64,000 bases of DNA from Shewanella loihica PV-4 (GTDB lineage Bacteria > Pseudomonadota > Gammaproteobacteria > Enterobacterales > Shewanellaceae), in assembly GCF_000016065.1 (NCBI RefSeq), contig NC_009092.1:1302001-1366000 (forward strand), in the 5' to 3' direction. Shown here piece by piece: positions 17,479 through 25,100 of this stretch (its first letter is position 1; each line of letters starts with the position of its first letter). Made by a program: the position numbers and the translations under genes. The notes below the pieces were generated by a model. The model had not been told where the DNA came from and did not search any database. It saw only the letters and a program-made list of their open reading frames with translations.

Positions 17479-17580
17479 ATGTATAAGAAACTGTTTGAAA
17501 GTGGACAAAGTTTACTTGGCTGTTTCATTTCACATTGTAGTAACCAAAATTCTCTTTTTAACAGTGTGTTAACTGCGTAA
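17479..17580 (+). CDS. Possible 33-residue small ORF after the zinc-finger gene
   Basis: ATG at 17479 follows AAAAAGGT at a four-base gap and opens a 33-codon frame ending in TAA at 17578-17580. The product starts MYKKLFESGQSLLGC and resembles nothing I know. It could be translated with the preceding gene, or it could be chance. Weakly supported. Confidence 0.25.
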   Translation: MYKKLFESGQSLLGCFISHCSNQNSLFNSVLTA

Positions 17581-18035
17581 ATATTAAGCAGTTCCAAATT
17601 GAATTGAACAAAAATCTAACTCGGAAATGCCAAGAACTTTCACATGCCGTCTAATCGAAGAGATGGATAACTGGGTGTAGGTACGGCTGAGGCCTTCGAT
17701 TTCAGGGACGAAATCGTAGAGCGCCCAGGGAAGGGTTTACAGCGTGCCGCAGCTGTACCTGCACATAAAGCCTGCTGCCAAGCAATTTAAAACACTGACA
17801 GTTAACGCTGCAATTTGCCTTGCTAAGGAACAAACCAAGCTTTGGTTGTGTTCTCTCTAATACACGAAGAGATCGCTTTTACACATCCCTGTATTCGCGA
17901 CATTGGTGCGTCCATGCTCTGCACCTGCTGCAAGCAATTCAAAACAGTAACAGTTGGCCATCAAATGACATCGAAACTGTCAGAAAGGTACGGGCTACAA
18001 TCAGAGAAAAACTCAGAGAGCGAGTTTCCGCGCAG
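17581..18035. repeat. Degenerate intergenic repeat region
   Basis: No convincing gene is present. A hairpin CGATTTC AGGGAC GAAATCG (17698-17717) sits in a sequence that resembles dispersed hairpin repeats of Shewanella and relatives as I remember them. Downstream, about 34 bases starting CCTGCTGCCAAGCAATTTAA (17771-17804) recur imperfectly at 17924-17956 with one deletion and several substitutions. Overlapping small frames here have no family resemblance and I treat them as chance. Confidence 0.5.
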
Positions 18036-18060
18036 CAAAAAGCGGCCTTGTTTGGCCGCC
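18036..18060 (-). terminator. Rho-independent terminator of the yqgE-ruvX transcript
   Basis: Read on the minus strand: GCGGCC, a six-base loop, GGCCGC, then TTTTT. It lies 17 bases after the ruvX stop. Confidence 0.85.
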
Positions 18061-18076
18061 TTCGAACGTTCAAATT

Positions 18077-18496
18077 TTAGTAGAGATTCTCGAAATAACT
18101 CTCGATGATGAGTACCGCCGACATGGAGTCGACCTGGCCCTTAGAGAGGGCCTTGTAGCCGCCCATTTCAAATAGCCTGGCCTTGGCGTCGGCTGTGGTG
18201 AGACGTTCATCCTGGGTGGCGGTCTTGACGCCGAAGCGGCCGCTGATGCGGTTGGCAAACTTGCGGGCTCGCTGGGTCATCTCCTGCTCTGTGCCATCCA
18301 TGTTGAGGGGCAGGCCGACGACGATAAGGTCGGGTTTCCACTCCTGGATAAGCGCCTCTATCTCTTCCCACCTGGGGATGCCGTCGTTGGCCTTGAGGGA
18401 GGCGAGGGGAGTGGCGCTGCCGGTGATCTGCTGTCCGATGGCGACGCCTATGCTCTTGGTGCCGAAGTCGAAGCCCAAGACGCTTGCTGAACTCAT
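18077..18496 (-). CDS. ruvX: RuvX/YqgF family Holliday-junction resolvase-like nuclease
   Basis: The 139-residue RuvC-fold protein has the signature [14 protein letters not shown] at the N-terminus, [12 protein letters not shown] in the middle and DERLTTADA with conserved acidic residues. YqgF proteins are linked to 16S rRNA 5'-end processing in E. coli and are also annotated as putative junction resolvases. The gene follows yqgE by 21 bases on the same strand, the classical pair. The accessory island abuts its 3' side. Confidence 0.95.
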   Translation of the reverse strand: MSSASVLGFDFGTKSIGVAIGQQITGSATPLASLKANDGIPRWEEIEALIQEWKPDLIVVGLPLNMDGTEQEMTQRARKFANRISGRFGVKTATQDERLTTADAKARLFEMGGYKALSKGQVDSMSAVLIIESYFENLY

Positions 18497-18517
18497 AGTG
18501 AATTTTATCCTTTACTG

Positions 18518-19075
18518 TTAGGCGTGACCGGCCTGGGAGGAGAGCTGCCAGATGTCGAAGCCCAGTGATTCTGTGGCCTTCTGCCAGCGGCTCTCATGAT
18601 CTGTGTTGAACATGAGGTCAATATTGGCCGGGATGGAGAGCCAGGTGTTGTCGGCCAGTTCCTGTTCCAGCTGATGACGGCCCCAGCCAGCGTAGCCGAG
18701 GGCGACGATAAACTGCTCGGGCGCCTCTTTGCTGCCCAGGGAGGTGAGCACGTCTCTTGAGGTGGTGAGCATGAGATCGTCGCTGATCTGCTGGCTGTTG
18801 CTCCACTGTGGCTGCGGCGTATGTAGCACGAAGCCCTTCTCCTGTCCCACGGGGCCGCCGACCAAGACTTTGCTGTTGATGCTCTCTATGGTGTGAAAAT
18901 CATCCAGCTCCATCTGCCTGAGCAGCTCATTGACATCGACCCCTATGGGGCGATTGATCATCAGCCCCATGGCGCCTTGTTCGTTGTGCTCACACAGGTA
19001 GATCACGCTGCGCTCGAAGAAGGTGTCCTTAAGCGAGGGCATGGCAATGAGTAAATGATTTTGCAAACTATCCAT
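18518..19075 (-). CDS. yqgE: YqgE/AlgH family protein (DUF179)
   Basis: A 185-residue DUF179 protein with the family N-terminus [20 protein letters not shown], the segment [10 protein letters not shown], the glycine-rich turn [13 protein letters not shown] and the C-terminal [15 protein letters not shown]. Its molecular function is unknown despite wide conservation. It is paired with ruvX as in most gammaproteobacteria. Confidence 0.95.
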   Translation of the reverse strand: MDSLQNHLLIAMPSLKDTFFERSVIYLCEHNEQGAMGLMINRPIGVDVNELLRQMELDDFHTIESINSKVLVGGPVGQEKGFVLHTPQPQWSNSQQISDDLMLTTSRDVLTSLGSKEAPEQFIVALGYAGWGRHQLEQELADNTWLSIPANIDLMFNTDHESRWQKATESLGFDIWQLSSQAGHA

Positions 19076-19091
19076 CTAGCGCTCCAATGGG

Positions 19092-19424
19092 TTAACCACC
19101 CGCCAGTTTCACCTGATAATTCAGTTTTTCCAGCAGTGTCTTCAGCTGCTCTCTGTTGTCTGTTTGGATCTCTATGTTGAACTCTTTTACCGTGCCGCCG
19201 CAGCCGCACTGTTTTTTCAGCTTCTGCGCCAGTGCCTTGAGCTCTTTCTCGTCCAGGCCAAGGCCCTTGATCACTGAGACGCCTTTGCCTTTACGGCCCT
19301 TGCTGTCTTTATGAATGCGCACTATGCCGTCGCCTTCTGGGATGGCCTTGGTTTCCTTGGGCTGGTCGATTTTGCCGCCATCAGTGCTGTACACCAGGGC
19401 AATATTGGGATCGATTCTCATCAT
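19092..19424 (-). CDS. yciH: YciH-type SUI1 translation factor
   Basis: A 110-residue stand-alone SUI1-domain protein, the bacterial relative of eukaryotic eIF1. Visible features are IVRIHKDSKGRKGKGVSVIKGL, then KKQCGCGGTVKEFNIEIQTDNREQL. In E. coli YciH affects start-codon discrimination under stress. It starts MMRID, so the start could be either Met. It lies upstream of yqgE by 16 bases and is probably in the same transcript. Confidence 0.92.
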   Translation of the reverse strand: MMRIDPNIALVYSTDGGKIDQPKETKAIPEGDGIVRIHKDSKGRKGKGVSVIKGLGLDEKELKALAQKLKKQCGCGGTVKEFNIEIQTDNREQLKTLLEKLNYQVKLAGG

Positions 19425-19501
19425 CTGTCACATGCTTAACTAAGATACCCTGAGTTTATCAAATTGAAACTCCCTTGTGGGAGGAGTAATTCTTAGATAC
19501 G

Positions 19502-19526
19502 AAAAAAAGACCACCCTAGGGTGGTC
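19502..19526 (-). terminator. Rho-independent terminator (minus strand)
   Basis: Read on the minus strand, the 18-base perfect palindrome GACCACCCTAGGGTGGTC is followed by seven T. It ends the transcript of the small membrane protein at 19638-19952. Confidence 0.8.
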
Positions 19527-19637
19527 ATGGATAAGCATAGATACCAAATGCAGGGAGGTATCGATGTATTAACATCCCAAGGCGCCGGGCGAGCTGACGC
19601 AATCAGTGAGCAAAACTCTTTTAGCGAAACCTAGAGG

Positions 19638-19952
19638 CTATAGGTACTGCAGCGCCAACATCAGCAGCGACAGGCCTGTGTAGGCGGCGCAGGGGAGGAT
19701 GAATCGGTGAAAACGGCTGATGGCCACACTGCAGGCGGTGAGGGCGAAGCCGATGGCGATGCTGGCATGACTCGAGCTATAGCCCTTCGCCATGGCGATC
19801 ATCATGATGACCAAGGCCAGTAGGGGCAGGGTAAAGAGCACCCACTGGGAGGTCTTTACCTTGGGGCTCTCCGCTATGGGCGTGGCCAAAGATTTAGGGG
19901 CGAACATGAAGATGGCGCTGGCGATAACAAATGCTGTGATAAACCAAGTCAT
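19638..19952 (-). CDS. Small four-helix-like membrane protein, probably iron-regulated
   Basis: A 104-residue hydrophobic protein with about three to four membrane segments (MTWFITAFVIASAIFMFA; WVLFTLPLLALVIMMIAMA; ASIAIGFALTACSVAIS; FILPCAAYTGLSLLMLAL). Its pattern recalls DUF3325-type small proteins found with iron-uptake genes, but I am not certain of that. A Fur box lies 26 bases ahead of the ATG at 19952. A GTG at 19973 would add seven residues and place the box even closer. It has its own terminator. Function is unknown; a role in iron acquisition or inner-membrane transport is inferred from regulation alone. Confidence 0.6.
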   Translation of the reverse strand: MTWFITAFVIASAIFMFAPKSLATPIAESPKVKTSQWVLFTLPLLALVIMMIAMAKGYSSSHASIAIGFALTACSVAISRFHRFILPCAAYTGLSLLMLALQYL

Positions 19953-19977
19953 GGGACAGATCTCATATAACACTAAT

Positions 19978-19992
19978 TGATAATCATTATCA
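19978..19992 (-). promoter_or_regulatory. Fur box
   Basis: TGATAATCATTATCA is a perfect 7-1-7 palindrome and matches the core of the canonical Fur site. It lies just ahead of a TATA-like -10 (about 19964-19969 on the minus strand) for the small membrane protein, so iron-loaded Fur would block that promoter. It is also 134 bases from the plus-strand DUF4136 gene. Confidence 0.75.
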
Positions 19993-20125
19993 TTTGGGCT
20001 TTTGCTGAAGTCAAGCTGAACGAAACGCTATTTACAATAAAGAAGAGTTGTAGAACAGAGGTTTGCTATGTAAGCTTTAGGATAAATTCCTGTTTAAGTC
20101 ATGCCTGAAACATGCTGGAGAGTCT

Positions 20126-20689
20126 ATGAAAAAGGTGATTATCTTAGCCGCTGCACTTGCCCTGTCGGCCTGTAGCACACTGAAAACCAGCTCTGATTAT
20201 GATCCCAAGGTCAACTTCGATGATGTGAAGAGCTATGCATGGGTGGTGAAGAAGACTGAAGATACCACCTACAACTTAGATGGCTTGATGGATCAGCGCG
20301 TTCGCGAGGCGGTAGACCGTGAACTGCAGATGAAGGGGATCAGCAAAGTGGAGGCGGACAACGCCGACGTGCTGGTGAACTACTTCACTAAGGTCGACAA
20401 GAAGATCAATGTCGATACCTTTAATACCAACTTTGGTTACGACCCTTACTACTATGGCCCGGGTTGGGGCTGGGGCGGTAGCGTTCACACCCAGACCACG
20501 GTACGTGAGTATGAGGTGGGCACCCTGGTGCTGGACATGATCAACAAAGAGACGGGCAAGCTTATCTGGCGCGGCTCTGTGGCCGATACCATTCGTGACA
20601 AGAGCACCCCAGAGGAGCGCGTCGAGGTGGTCAACAAGGCAGTAGCGGCCATGATGCTCAACTACCCACCACAGAAAGAGGCGAAATAG
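20126..20689 (+). CDS. DUF4136 family lipoprotein
   Basis: The 187-residue protein has a lipoprotein signal (MKKVIILAAALALSAC, lipobox LSAC) and a DUF4136 domain: KVNFDDVKSYAWV at the mature start, a Gly/Tyr-rich loop YYYGPGWGWGG in the middle and KLIWRGSVADTI near the end. DUF4136 proteins are outer-membrane or periplasmic lipoproteins of unknown function. A ribosome site GGAGAG sits six bases before the ATG. It is monocistronic with a terminator. Confidence 0.9.
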   Translation: MKKVIILAAALALSACSTLKTSSDYDPKVNFDDVKSYAWVVKKTEDTTYNLDGLMDQRVREAVDRELQMKGISKVEADNADVLVNYFTKVDKKINVDTFNTNFGYDPYYYGPGWGWGGSVHTQTTVREYEVGTLVLDMINKETGKLIWRGSVADTIRDKSTPEERVEVVNKAVAAMMLNYPPQKEAK

Positions 20690-20716
20690 CCTCTCTATGA
20701 GCTAAGAGTTAAGATG

Positions 20717-20741
20717 AAAGCGGCCAAGAGGCCGCTTTTTT
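20717..20741 (+). terminator. Rho-independent terminator of the DUF4136 gene
   Basis: The stem AAGCGGCC / GGCCGCTT with the loop AAGA is followed by a T run. Confidence 0.85.
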
Positions 20742-20949
20742 AATGTCCCGCTCTCTTTATCATTTCTCTCTAATGGTTCGAACCTGGCATCTGTCCCATC
20801 ACTAAGAAGTGTGACCCGGGTGGCGCGTTTAGGGGCATATTTGCACCTTCCTTCGACCAAAGTCCTAGTTATTCCACCGCTGGCCTGGTGTTATGCTGCC
20901 TCGACCAGGATTTTTTAAACTCATGATTTAATCGTATCTAGGGGGCAGC

Positions 20950-21399
20950 GTGGAACAGTTTTTACAGCAGTGGTTTCACCACTATGAGAAGGGCGAAGGC
21001 GTCGAGGCTAAGGAGCTTAGCCAGGAGACCCTGAGTCATTGGCAGCAGCTGCTGGGCGGCGCCAAATCCGGAGAGCTGGAGCACTGGCAGAAGAATCCGC
21101 CGGGGCGTCTGGCACTTATCCTTCTCATGGGGCCTGTGGCGCATCTGCTGGAAGACGAGGCGGCCCTGGCGCTGCAGCTTAAGGCGCGGGATCTCTGTGT
21201 CTCCGGCGTGGACCGCGGCTTCGATACCCAGCTTGAGCCCCTGCAACGTCGCTGCTTCTACGATCCCCTGTTCTATTCCAGCAAGAGTGAAGACAGGGCA
21301 TTGCTGGTTCGCTTGCTTGAAGGGATGCAATCCCACATGGCAACCACCGCTAGGCCAGCCTGGAGCCACTGGTATCAGCAGGCCTCGCTCGCAAATTAG
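20950..21399 (+). CDS. DUF924 family protein
   Basis: This 149-residue helical protein contains the DUF924 core: W-x-KNPPGRLALILLMGPVAHLLED, then FDTQLEPLQRRCFYDPLFYSSKSED. In typical members the second segment reads DQFPRN, which here is replaced by GPVAHL, and the total length is shorter than the usual 180 or so residues. It is therefore a divergent member. Function is unknown. A GGGGGCAGC stretch precedes the GTG start at 20950. It stands alone, with no clear operon partner. Confidence 0.75.
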   Translation: MEQFLQQWFHHYEKGEGVEAKELSQETLSHWQQLLGGAKSGELEHWQKNPPGRLALILLMGPVAHLLEDEAALALQLKARDLCVSGVDRGFDTQLEPLQRRCFYDPLFYSSKSEDRALLVRLLEGMQSHMATTARPAWSHWYQQASLAN

Positions 21400-21547
21400 A
21401 TTACTACTCAAGAGCCTATCGCTGGCGAGTCATCCGGCTCGCCACGCCTATCTTTTAACTCGGCTCTCTTATCCCAGATCTCCTACTACTCTCTTCAACC
21501 TCGCTCTCCTAGCTCAGCTGCACCGCTAATCGGCCGTCAGAGCCTAA

Positions 21548-22423
21548 TTAGGCGATGGCGGCGCTTAAGATTTGGCGGAATACCTGACTCACCTCCTGGT
21601 TGACGCTGCTGTGCTGGATCAGATCCACGTTGGCAATCCAGCCCATCTGTTCCATATTCAGCGGAATCGGGCACAGCTGCCCCTGGGCCAGGGCGTCCTG
21701 CACTAAATGTTCAGGCAGTAGTGTCCAGCCGAAGCCTGACTTGGCCAGATCTAGCAGGGCGTAGTAGCTGTCGGCCAGCCAGAGCTGAGGCGAGTGCTCT
21801 GCCTGAAAGCTCGATTGCTGCGTCTGCTTGCTGCCTATGGTGAGTTGACGGTGAAGCTTCAACTGGTCGAGGTTGTTGGTCTCCGCCTTGGCCAGTGGGT
21901 GATTAGGGCTGACCACAGGCTCAAACTTCACCGACCCCAAGGATTCGAAGTCTATCTGCTGGGGATAGATCTCCTCGCTGAAGATCACCCCCATGTCGAC
22001 GTTTTGCTGCCTCACCTGCTCGATGATCTCCTTGCTGGGCAGCATGCGCAGCTCGAGCTGCATAAGGGGGTATTTGTCGGCAAACAGGTTCAGGTGCTGG
22101 CTGAGCTCAGAGAAGGGTACCCCTTCATCGATCGCCAGACGAAACTGTTGCGGCAGGCCGGCGTCCAGCGAGCTTATGAGGGATTGCAGCCTTAGGTGCT
22201 GAGCGATCACCGCCTTGACCTGGGGCAGCAGGGTCTGACCGGCCGGGGTGAGCACAGGATAGCGGCCACTGCGGTCGAACAGCTGCTTGTCGCAGTCTAT
22301 CTCCATGTTGATGATCTGCTGGCTCACCGCAGATTGCACCTTGTTGAGGCGCCGGGCGGCCGCCGAGAAGGAACCGGTTTCCACAGTCGCCAGAAAGAGT
22401 TGTAGCTGCTCGAGTGTCGGCAT
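21548..22423 (-). CDS. LysR-family regulator, divergent from the PACE efflux gene
   Basis: The 291-residue LysR protein has the N-terminal helix-turn-helix LQLFLATVETGSFSAAARRL-NKVQSAVSQQI and an effector domain with LLPEHLVQDALAQGQL near the C-terminus. It is divergently transcribed from the PACE transporter gene, with 85 bases between the starts. By the common LysR layout it probably controls that gene and itself; ATGTATCAT in the spacer is a possible T-N11-A type site. Length is normal. Confidence 0.9.
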   Translation of the reverse strand: MPTLEQLQLFLATVETGSFSAAARRLNKVQSAVSQQIINMEIDCDKQLFDRSGRYPVLTPAGQTLLPQVKAVIAQHLRLQSLISSLDAGLPQQFRLAIDEGVPFSELSQHLNLFADKYPLMQLELRMLPSKEIIEQVRQQNVDMGVIFSEEIYPQQIDFESLGSVKFEPVVSPNHPLAKAETNNLDQLKLHRQLTIGSKQTQQSSFQAEHSPQLWLADSYYALLDLAKSGFGWTLLPEHLVQDALAQGQLCPIPLNMEQMGWIANVDLIQHSSVNQEVSQVFRQILSAAIA

Positions 22424-22508
22424 ATCGTAAAATGAGATGGTATCTAACTTTTATGTATCATAAATATGGATAAAAATGGTCGCAAGTTAAATTTGCGGAG
22501 CGACGACC

Positions 22509-22931
22509 ATGTCTACTACAGAGAGAATCCTACATTCGGTGCTTTTTGAGATCTTTGCCCTGGCCTTAGTAGTGCCCATCGCCATCTGGTTCACCGGCCA
22601 CGGTGTGGGTGAGATGGCCGCCGTCGGTATTGGTCTTAGCCTCTATACTGTCACCTGGAACTACTTCTACAACCTGGGGTTCGACAACTATTTCGGTGAA
22701 GATCGTACCAAGCGCTCGCTTAAACTGCGGGTGGTGCATGCCCTGGGCTTCGAAGGTGGATTAGTCTTCGTGACTGTGCCTGTGGTGGCCTGGTTTCTGG
22801 GGATCACCATCTGGCAATCTTTGATGCTGGAGGCGGTTTTCTTAGTGGTGTTTTTCTTCTATGCCATTATCTTTAACTGGCTTTTTGACTGGGCAAGATC
22901 TAAGTTTTATGGGCAGCGTGCGAAGGCTTAA
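22509..22931 (+). CDS. PACE family proton-coupled biocide efflux transporter
   Basis: The 140-residue inner-membrane protein has four hydrophobic helices arranged as two bacterial transmembrane pair (BTP) domains. ERILHSVLFEIFALALVVPI opens the first, with the membrane-embedded glutamate equivalent to the essential Glu of AceI; WNYFYNLGFDNYFG links the two. AceI-type PACE pumps export chlorhexidine or small polyamines, and the natural substrate here is unknown. GGAG lies ahead of the ATG. The LysR gene upstream is its likely regulator. Confidence 0.92.
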   Translation: MSTTERILHSVLFEIFALALVVPIAIWFTGHGVGEMAAVGIGLSLYTVTWNYFYNLGFDNYFGEDRTKRSLKLRVVHALGFEGGLVFVTVPVVAWFLGITIWQSLMLEAVFLVVFFFYAIIFNWLFDWARSKFYGQRAKA

Positions 22932-23007
22932 CGAGGTCAGTGCACGCGGCGGCTAGGTGATGGCCAAAATGAGAATTAATTTCACTAGATAGATATTCTT
23001 ATATTGG

Positions 23008-23050
23008 AGATGCAGGCAGAAGGATATAAAATGTATCCCTGTCTGCATCT
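23008..23050 (+). terminator. Long hairpin after the PACE gene, probable terminator
   Basis: A 12-bp outer stem (AGATGCAGGCAG / CTGTCTGCATCT, one G-T pair) and an inner 5-bp stem (GGATA / TATCC) are followed by TTTATATTTGATTGTTTTT. The T run is interrupted, so efficiency is uncertain. It could also be a 5' structure of the OmpA-like transcript. Confidence 0.5.
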
Positions 23051-23069
23051 TTATATTTGATTGTTTTTC

Positions 23070-23138
23070 ATGCGTTTTGAGATAGCTCTGCTAGAGATAG
23101 CTCTGTTTGAGATAGTTCTGCTTGAGATAGCTGCATGA
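23070..23138 (+). repeat. 15-bp tandem repeat, four copies, forming a 22-codon frame
   Basis: GAGATAGCTCTG-type units start at 23079, 23094, 23109 and 23124, exactly 15 bases apart. Because the period is a multiple of three, an ATG at 23070 reads through all units as repeated (L/F)EIAL and stops at TGA (23136-23138), directly followed by a GTG in frame with the OmpA-like gene. No ribosome site precedes the ATG, so translation is doubtful. Confidence 0.7.
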
Positions 23139-23147
23139 GTGCATTAT

Positions 23148-23852
23148 ATGACAGATATGAGTGGTCCAAGGGCCTTTGCCCACAAAATGCCGATTAGAAG
23201 CAGTTCGTTTGCCATTAAGCTGAGCCTAGGCTTAATCTGTGTTGTCTGCGGCTTATGCATCAGTGGCGCCGCGCTGGCTCTTGGCTGGATCGATAGCGAT
23301 TTAGATGGCGTGCCAGACAGTAAAGATGCCTGCCCGCACTCTCGCCCCAATGCCGTGGTCGATGCTAAGGGCTGCGAGATAAGGCGAGGTGAAATAGCTT
23401 GCATCGCGCCCGAGGGAGAGCTGCTGAGCTTTTGTGAGCCTGCCGCTCAGAAAGCCCAATATGGGCAAGCCAGACAGAATAAGCAAGACGAGCAGGTTAA
23501 GAGGTCGATAGGCGAGTCCAATGTCGTGCGCGTCTACTTTGCCTTCGCCAGTGCCGAGGTGAGTATCGACCAGTGGCCGCAACTGGCCAAGGTGCGCGAC
23601 TTTCTTAGCGCGAGTGATGCAAGGCTCACCCTGGTCGGGCATACGGATAATATAGGCAGCGAGGCGGTGAATCTTAGTTTGTCACGCCAGCGCGCCGAGC
23701 GGGTGAAACAGATTTTTGTTCAAGATTATGGTGTTAAGGCGGAGCGACTGTCGATAGTCGCCAAAGGTGCCAGTCAGCCCGTGACCGATAACTTTGGTCC
23801 TGGCGAGCGGGCCTTGAATCGTAGAGTCGAGTTTATAGTTGAGGCCAGGTAA
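23148..23852 (+). CDS. OmpA-family protein with a thrombospondin type 3 repeat
   Basis: The protein has a hydrophobic export signal (IKLSLGLICVVCGLCISGAALA) and a short calcium-binding thrombospondin-type-3-like motif (DSDLDGVPDSKDACP). A Gln/Lys-rich linker follows, then a C-terminal OmpA-like peptidoglycan-binding domain (VYFAFASAEVS, then LVGHTDNIGSEAVNLSLSRQRAERV, then NRRVEFIVE). It should tether the outer membrane or a surface complex to the cell wall. There is no beta-barrel, so it is not a porin. The start is uncertain: GTG 23139, ATG 23148 and ATG 23187 all fit, and 23187 gives the tidiest signal peptide. mscS follows after 29 bases. Confidence 0.85.
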   Translation: MTDMSGPRAFAHKMPIRSSSFAIKLSLGLICVVCGLCISGAALALGWIDSDLDGVPDSKDACPHSRPNAVVDAKGCEIRRGEIACIAPEGELLSFCEPAAQKAQYGQARQNKQDEQVKRSIGESNVVRVYFAFASAEVSIDQWPQLAKVRDFLSASDARLTLVGHTDNIGSEAVNLSLSRQRAERVKQIFVQDYGVKAERLSIVAKGASQPVTDNFGPGERALNRRVEFIVEAR

Positions 23853-23881
23853 TACTGGTCCATTTTATTAGGGAGCGTTAC

Positions 23882-24706
23882 ATGGAAAATTTGGATAAAT
23901 ATATCGAGCAAGCGCCTGAGCTGATCCTGACCTATGGTCTGCAGGTGGTCTTCGCCATAATCATCTTTATTATTGGTAAGTACCTGGCCAATGTGGCTAA
24001 GAAGCTTACCACTAAGTTGATGAATAAGCGTAAGATCGACAAGACTGTGGTCTCTTTCGTGGCTAACATGGCCTGGGCTTTGGTGTTTGTCTTCACTGTG
24101 ATCGCCACGCTTGGGCAGATCGGTGTTCAGACGGCTTCTCTAGTTGCCGTTATCGGTGCCGCCGGTTTGGCCGTTGGTCTGGCGCTGCAGGGCTCGCTGT
24201 CTAACTTCGCCTCTGGCGTGCTTATGGTGCTCTTCCGTCCTTGCCGCGTAGGCGACTACATCGAGGCGGCGGGTATCGCGGGTACGGTCGATGAGATCAC
24301 CATCTTCTCGACTAAGCTGCGCACCCCTGATAACAAGGTGATTGTGGCGCCTAACTCATCAATCATGAACGGTACCATCACCAACTACTCAGCCATGGAA
24401 ACCCGTCGTATCGACTTGGTTATCGGCGTGTCTTACGATGCCGACCTTAAGCAGACCAAGGAAGTGCTTAAGCAGGTATTGGACAACAACGCCTACATTT
24501 TGAAAGATCCTGCCTACACAGTGGCACTGACCGAGCTGGCGGACTCTTCGGTTAACTTCGTGGTACGTCCTTGGGTCAAGGGTAGCGACTACTGGCCGGC
24601 CCGTTTCGAGATCCTAGAGCAGATCAAGCTGGCGCTGGACGAGAACAATATCGGTATCCCATATCCACAGATGGATATCTATGTCAAAGAGACGCCAGCG
24701 GCTTAA
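23882..24706 (+). CDS. mscS: MscS-type small-conductance mechanosensitive channel
   Basis: The 274-residue channel opens under membrane tension to release solutes on osmotic downshock. It has three N-terminal membrane helices. The third is the Gly/Ala-rich pore helix (GAAGLAVGLALQGSLSNFAS), followed by the cytoplasmic beta domain (RPCRVGDYIEAAGIAGTVDEI) and a C-terminal alpha/beta domain. The length is close to E. coli MscS. GGGAGCG precedes the ATG. It may share a transcript with the OmpA-like gene and ends at a strong terminator. Confidence 0.95.
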   Translation: MENLDKYIEQAPELILTYGLQVVFAIIIFIIGKYLANVAKKLTTKLMNKRKIDKTVVSFVANMAWALVFVFTVIATLGQIGVQTASLVAVIGAAGLAVGLALQGSLSNFASGVLMVLFRPCRVGDYIEAAGIAGTVDEITIFSTKLRTPDNKVIVAPNSSIMNGTITNYSAMETRRIDLVIGVSYDADLKQTKEVLKQVLDNNAYILKDPAYTVALTELADSSVNFVVRPWVKGSDYWPARFEILEQIKLALDENNIGIPYPQMDIYVKETPAA

Positions 24707-24726
24707 GCCTTGGCTCGATGGACAGT

Positions 24727-24755
24727 AAAAAGGTCGGCATTTGCCGACCTTTTTT
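24727..24755. terminator. Bidirectional terminator between mscS and the TRIC-type gene
   Basis: The stem AAAAAGGTCGGCA / TGCCGACCTTTTT has A and T runs on both flanks. It serves mscS and could also end the minus-strand transcript after the duplicated segment. Confidence 0.9.
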
Positions 24756-24760
24756 GTGCC

Positions 24761-25100
24761 TGAATTCAGGGCTGAGCGCCATCCTTCTTAGTGGGCCTGA
24801 CTGTCCTGGTTGCCGTGACCGCCATGTTGATAGTCGAACTTTGGCATGCCCCAGTAGTAGCGAATGGCCAGCATGCGGAAGCCAAAGCCGACACTCAGGC
24901 TGATGGCCAGGTTGACCCACTCGGTCACCTTGAATTCAGGGCTGAGCGCCAACTTTCTTAGTGGGCCTGACTGTCCTGGTTGCCGTGATCGCCATGCTGA
25001 TAGTCGAACTTGGGCATGCCCCAGTGATAGCGAATGGCCAGCATGCGGAAGCTAAAGCCAACACTCAGGCTGATGGCCAGGTTGATCCACTCGGTCACCT
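24761..25100 (-). repeat. 170-bp tandem duplication of the 3' end of the TRIC-type gene
   Basis: Positions 24761-24930 and 24931-25100 align without gaps at an offset of exactly 170 bases, with 10 differences by my count (about 94 percent identity). The right copy contains the real 3' end and stop codon of the channel gene. The left copy is a non-functional remnant encoding the same last 50 or so residues without a start. Confidence 0.95.

Noticed and set aside
17820..18108. Two overlapping frames of about 86-88 codons
   Set aside because: They lie in a degenerate repeat region, overlap the ruvX terminator and 3' end, and encode no recognisable protein.
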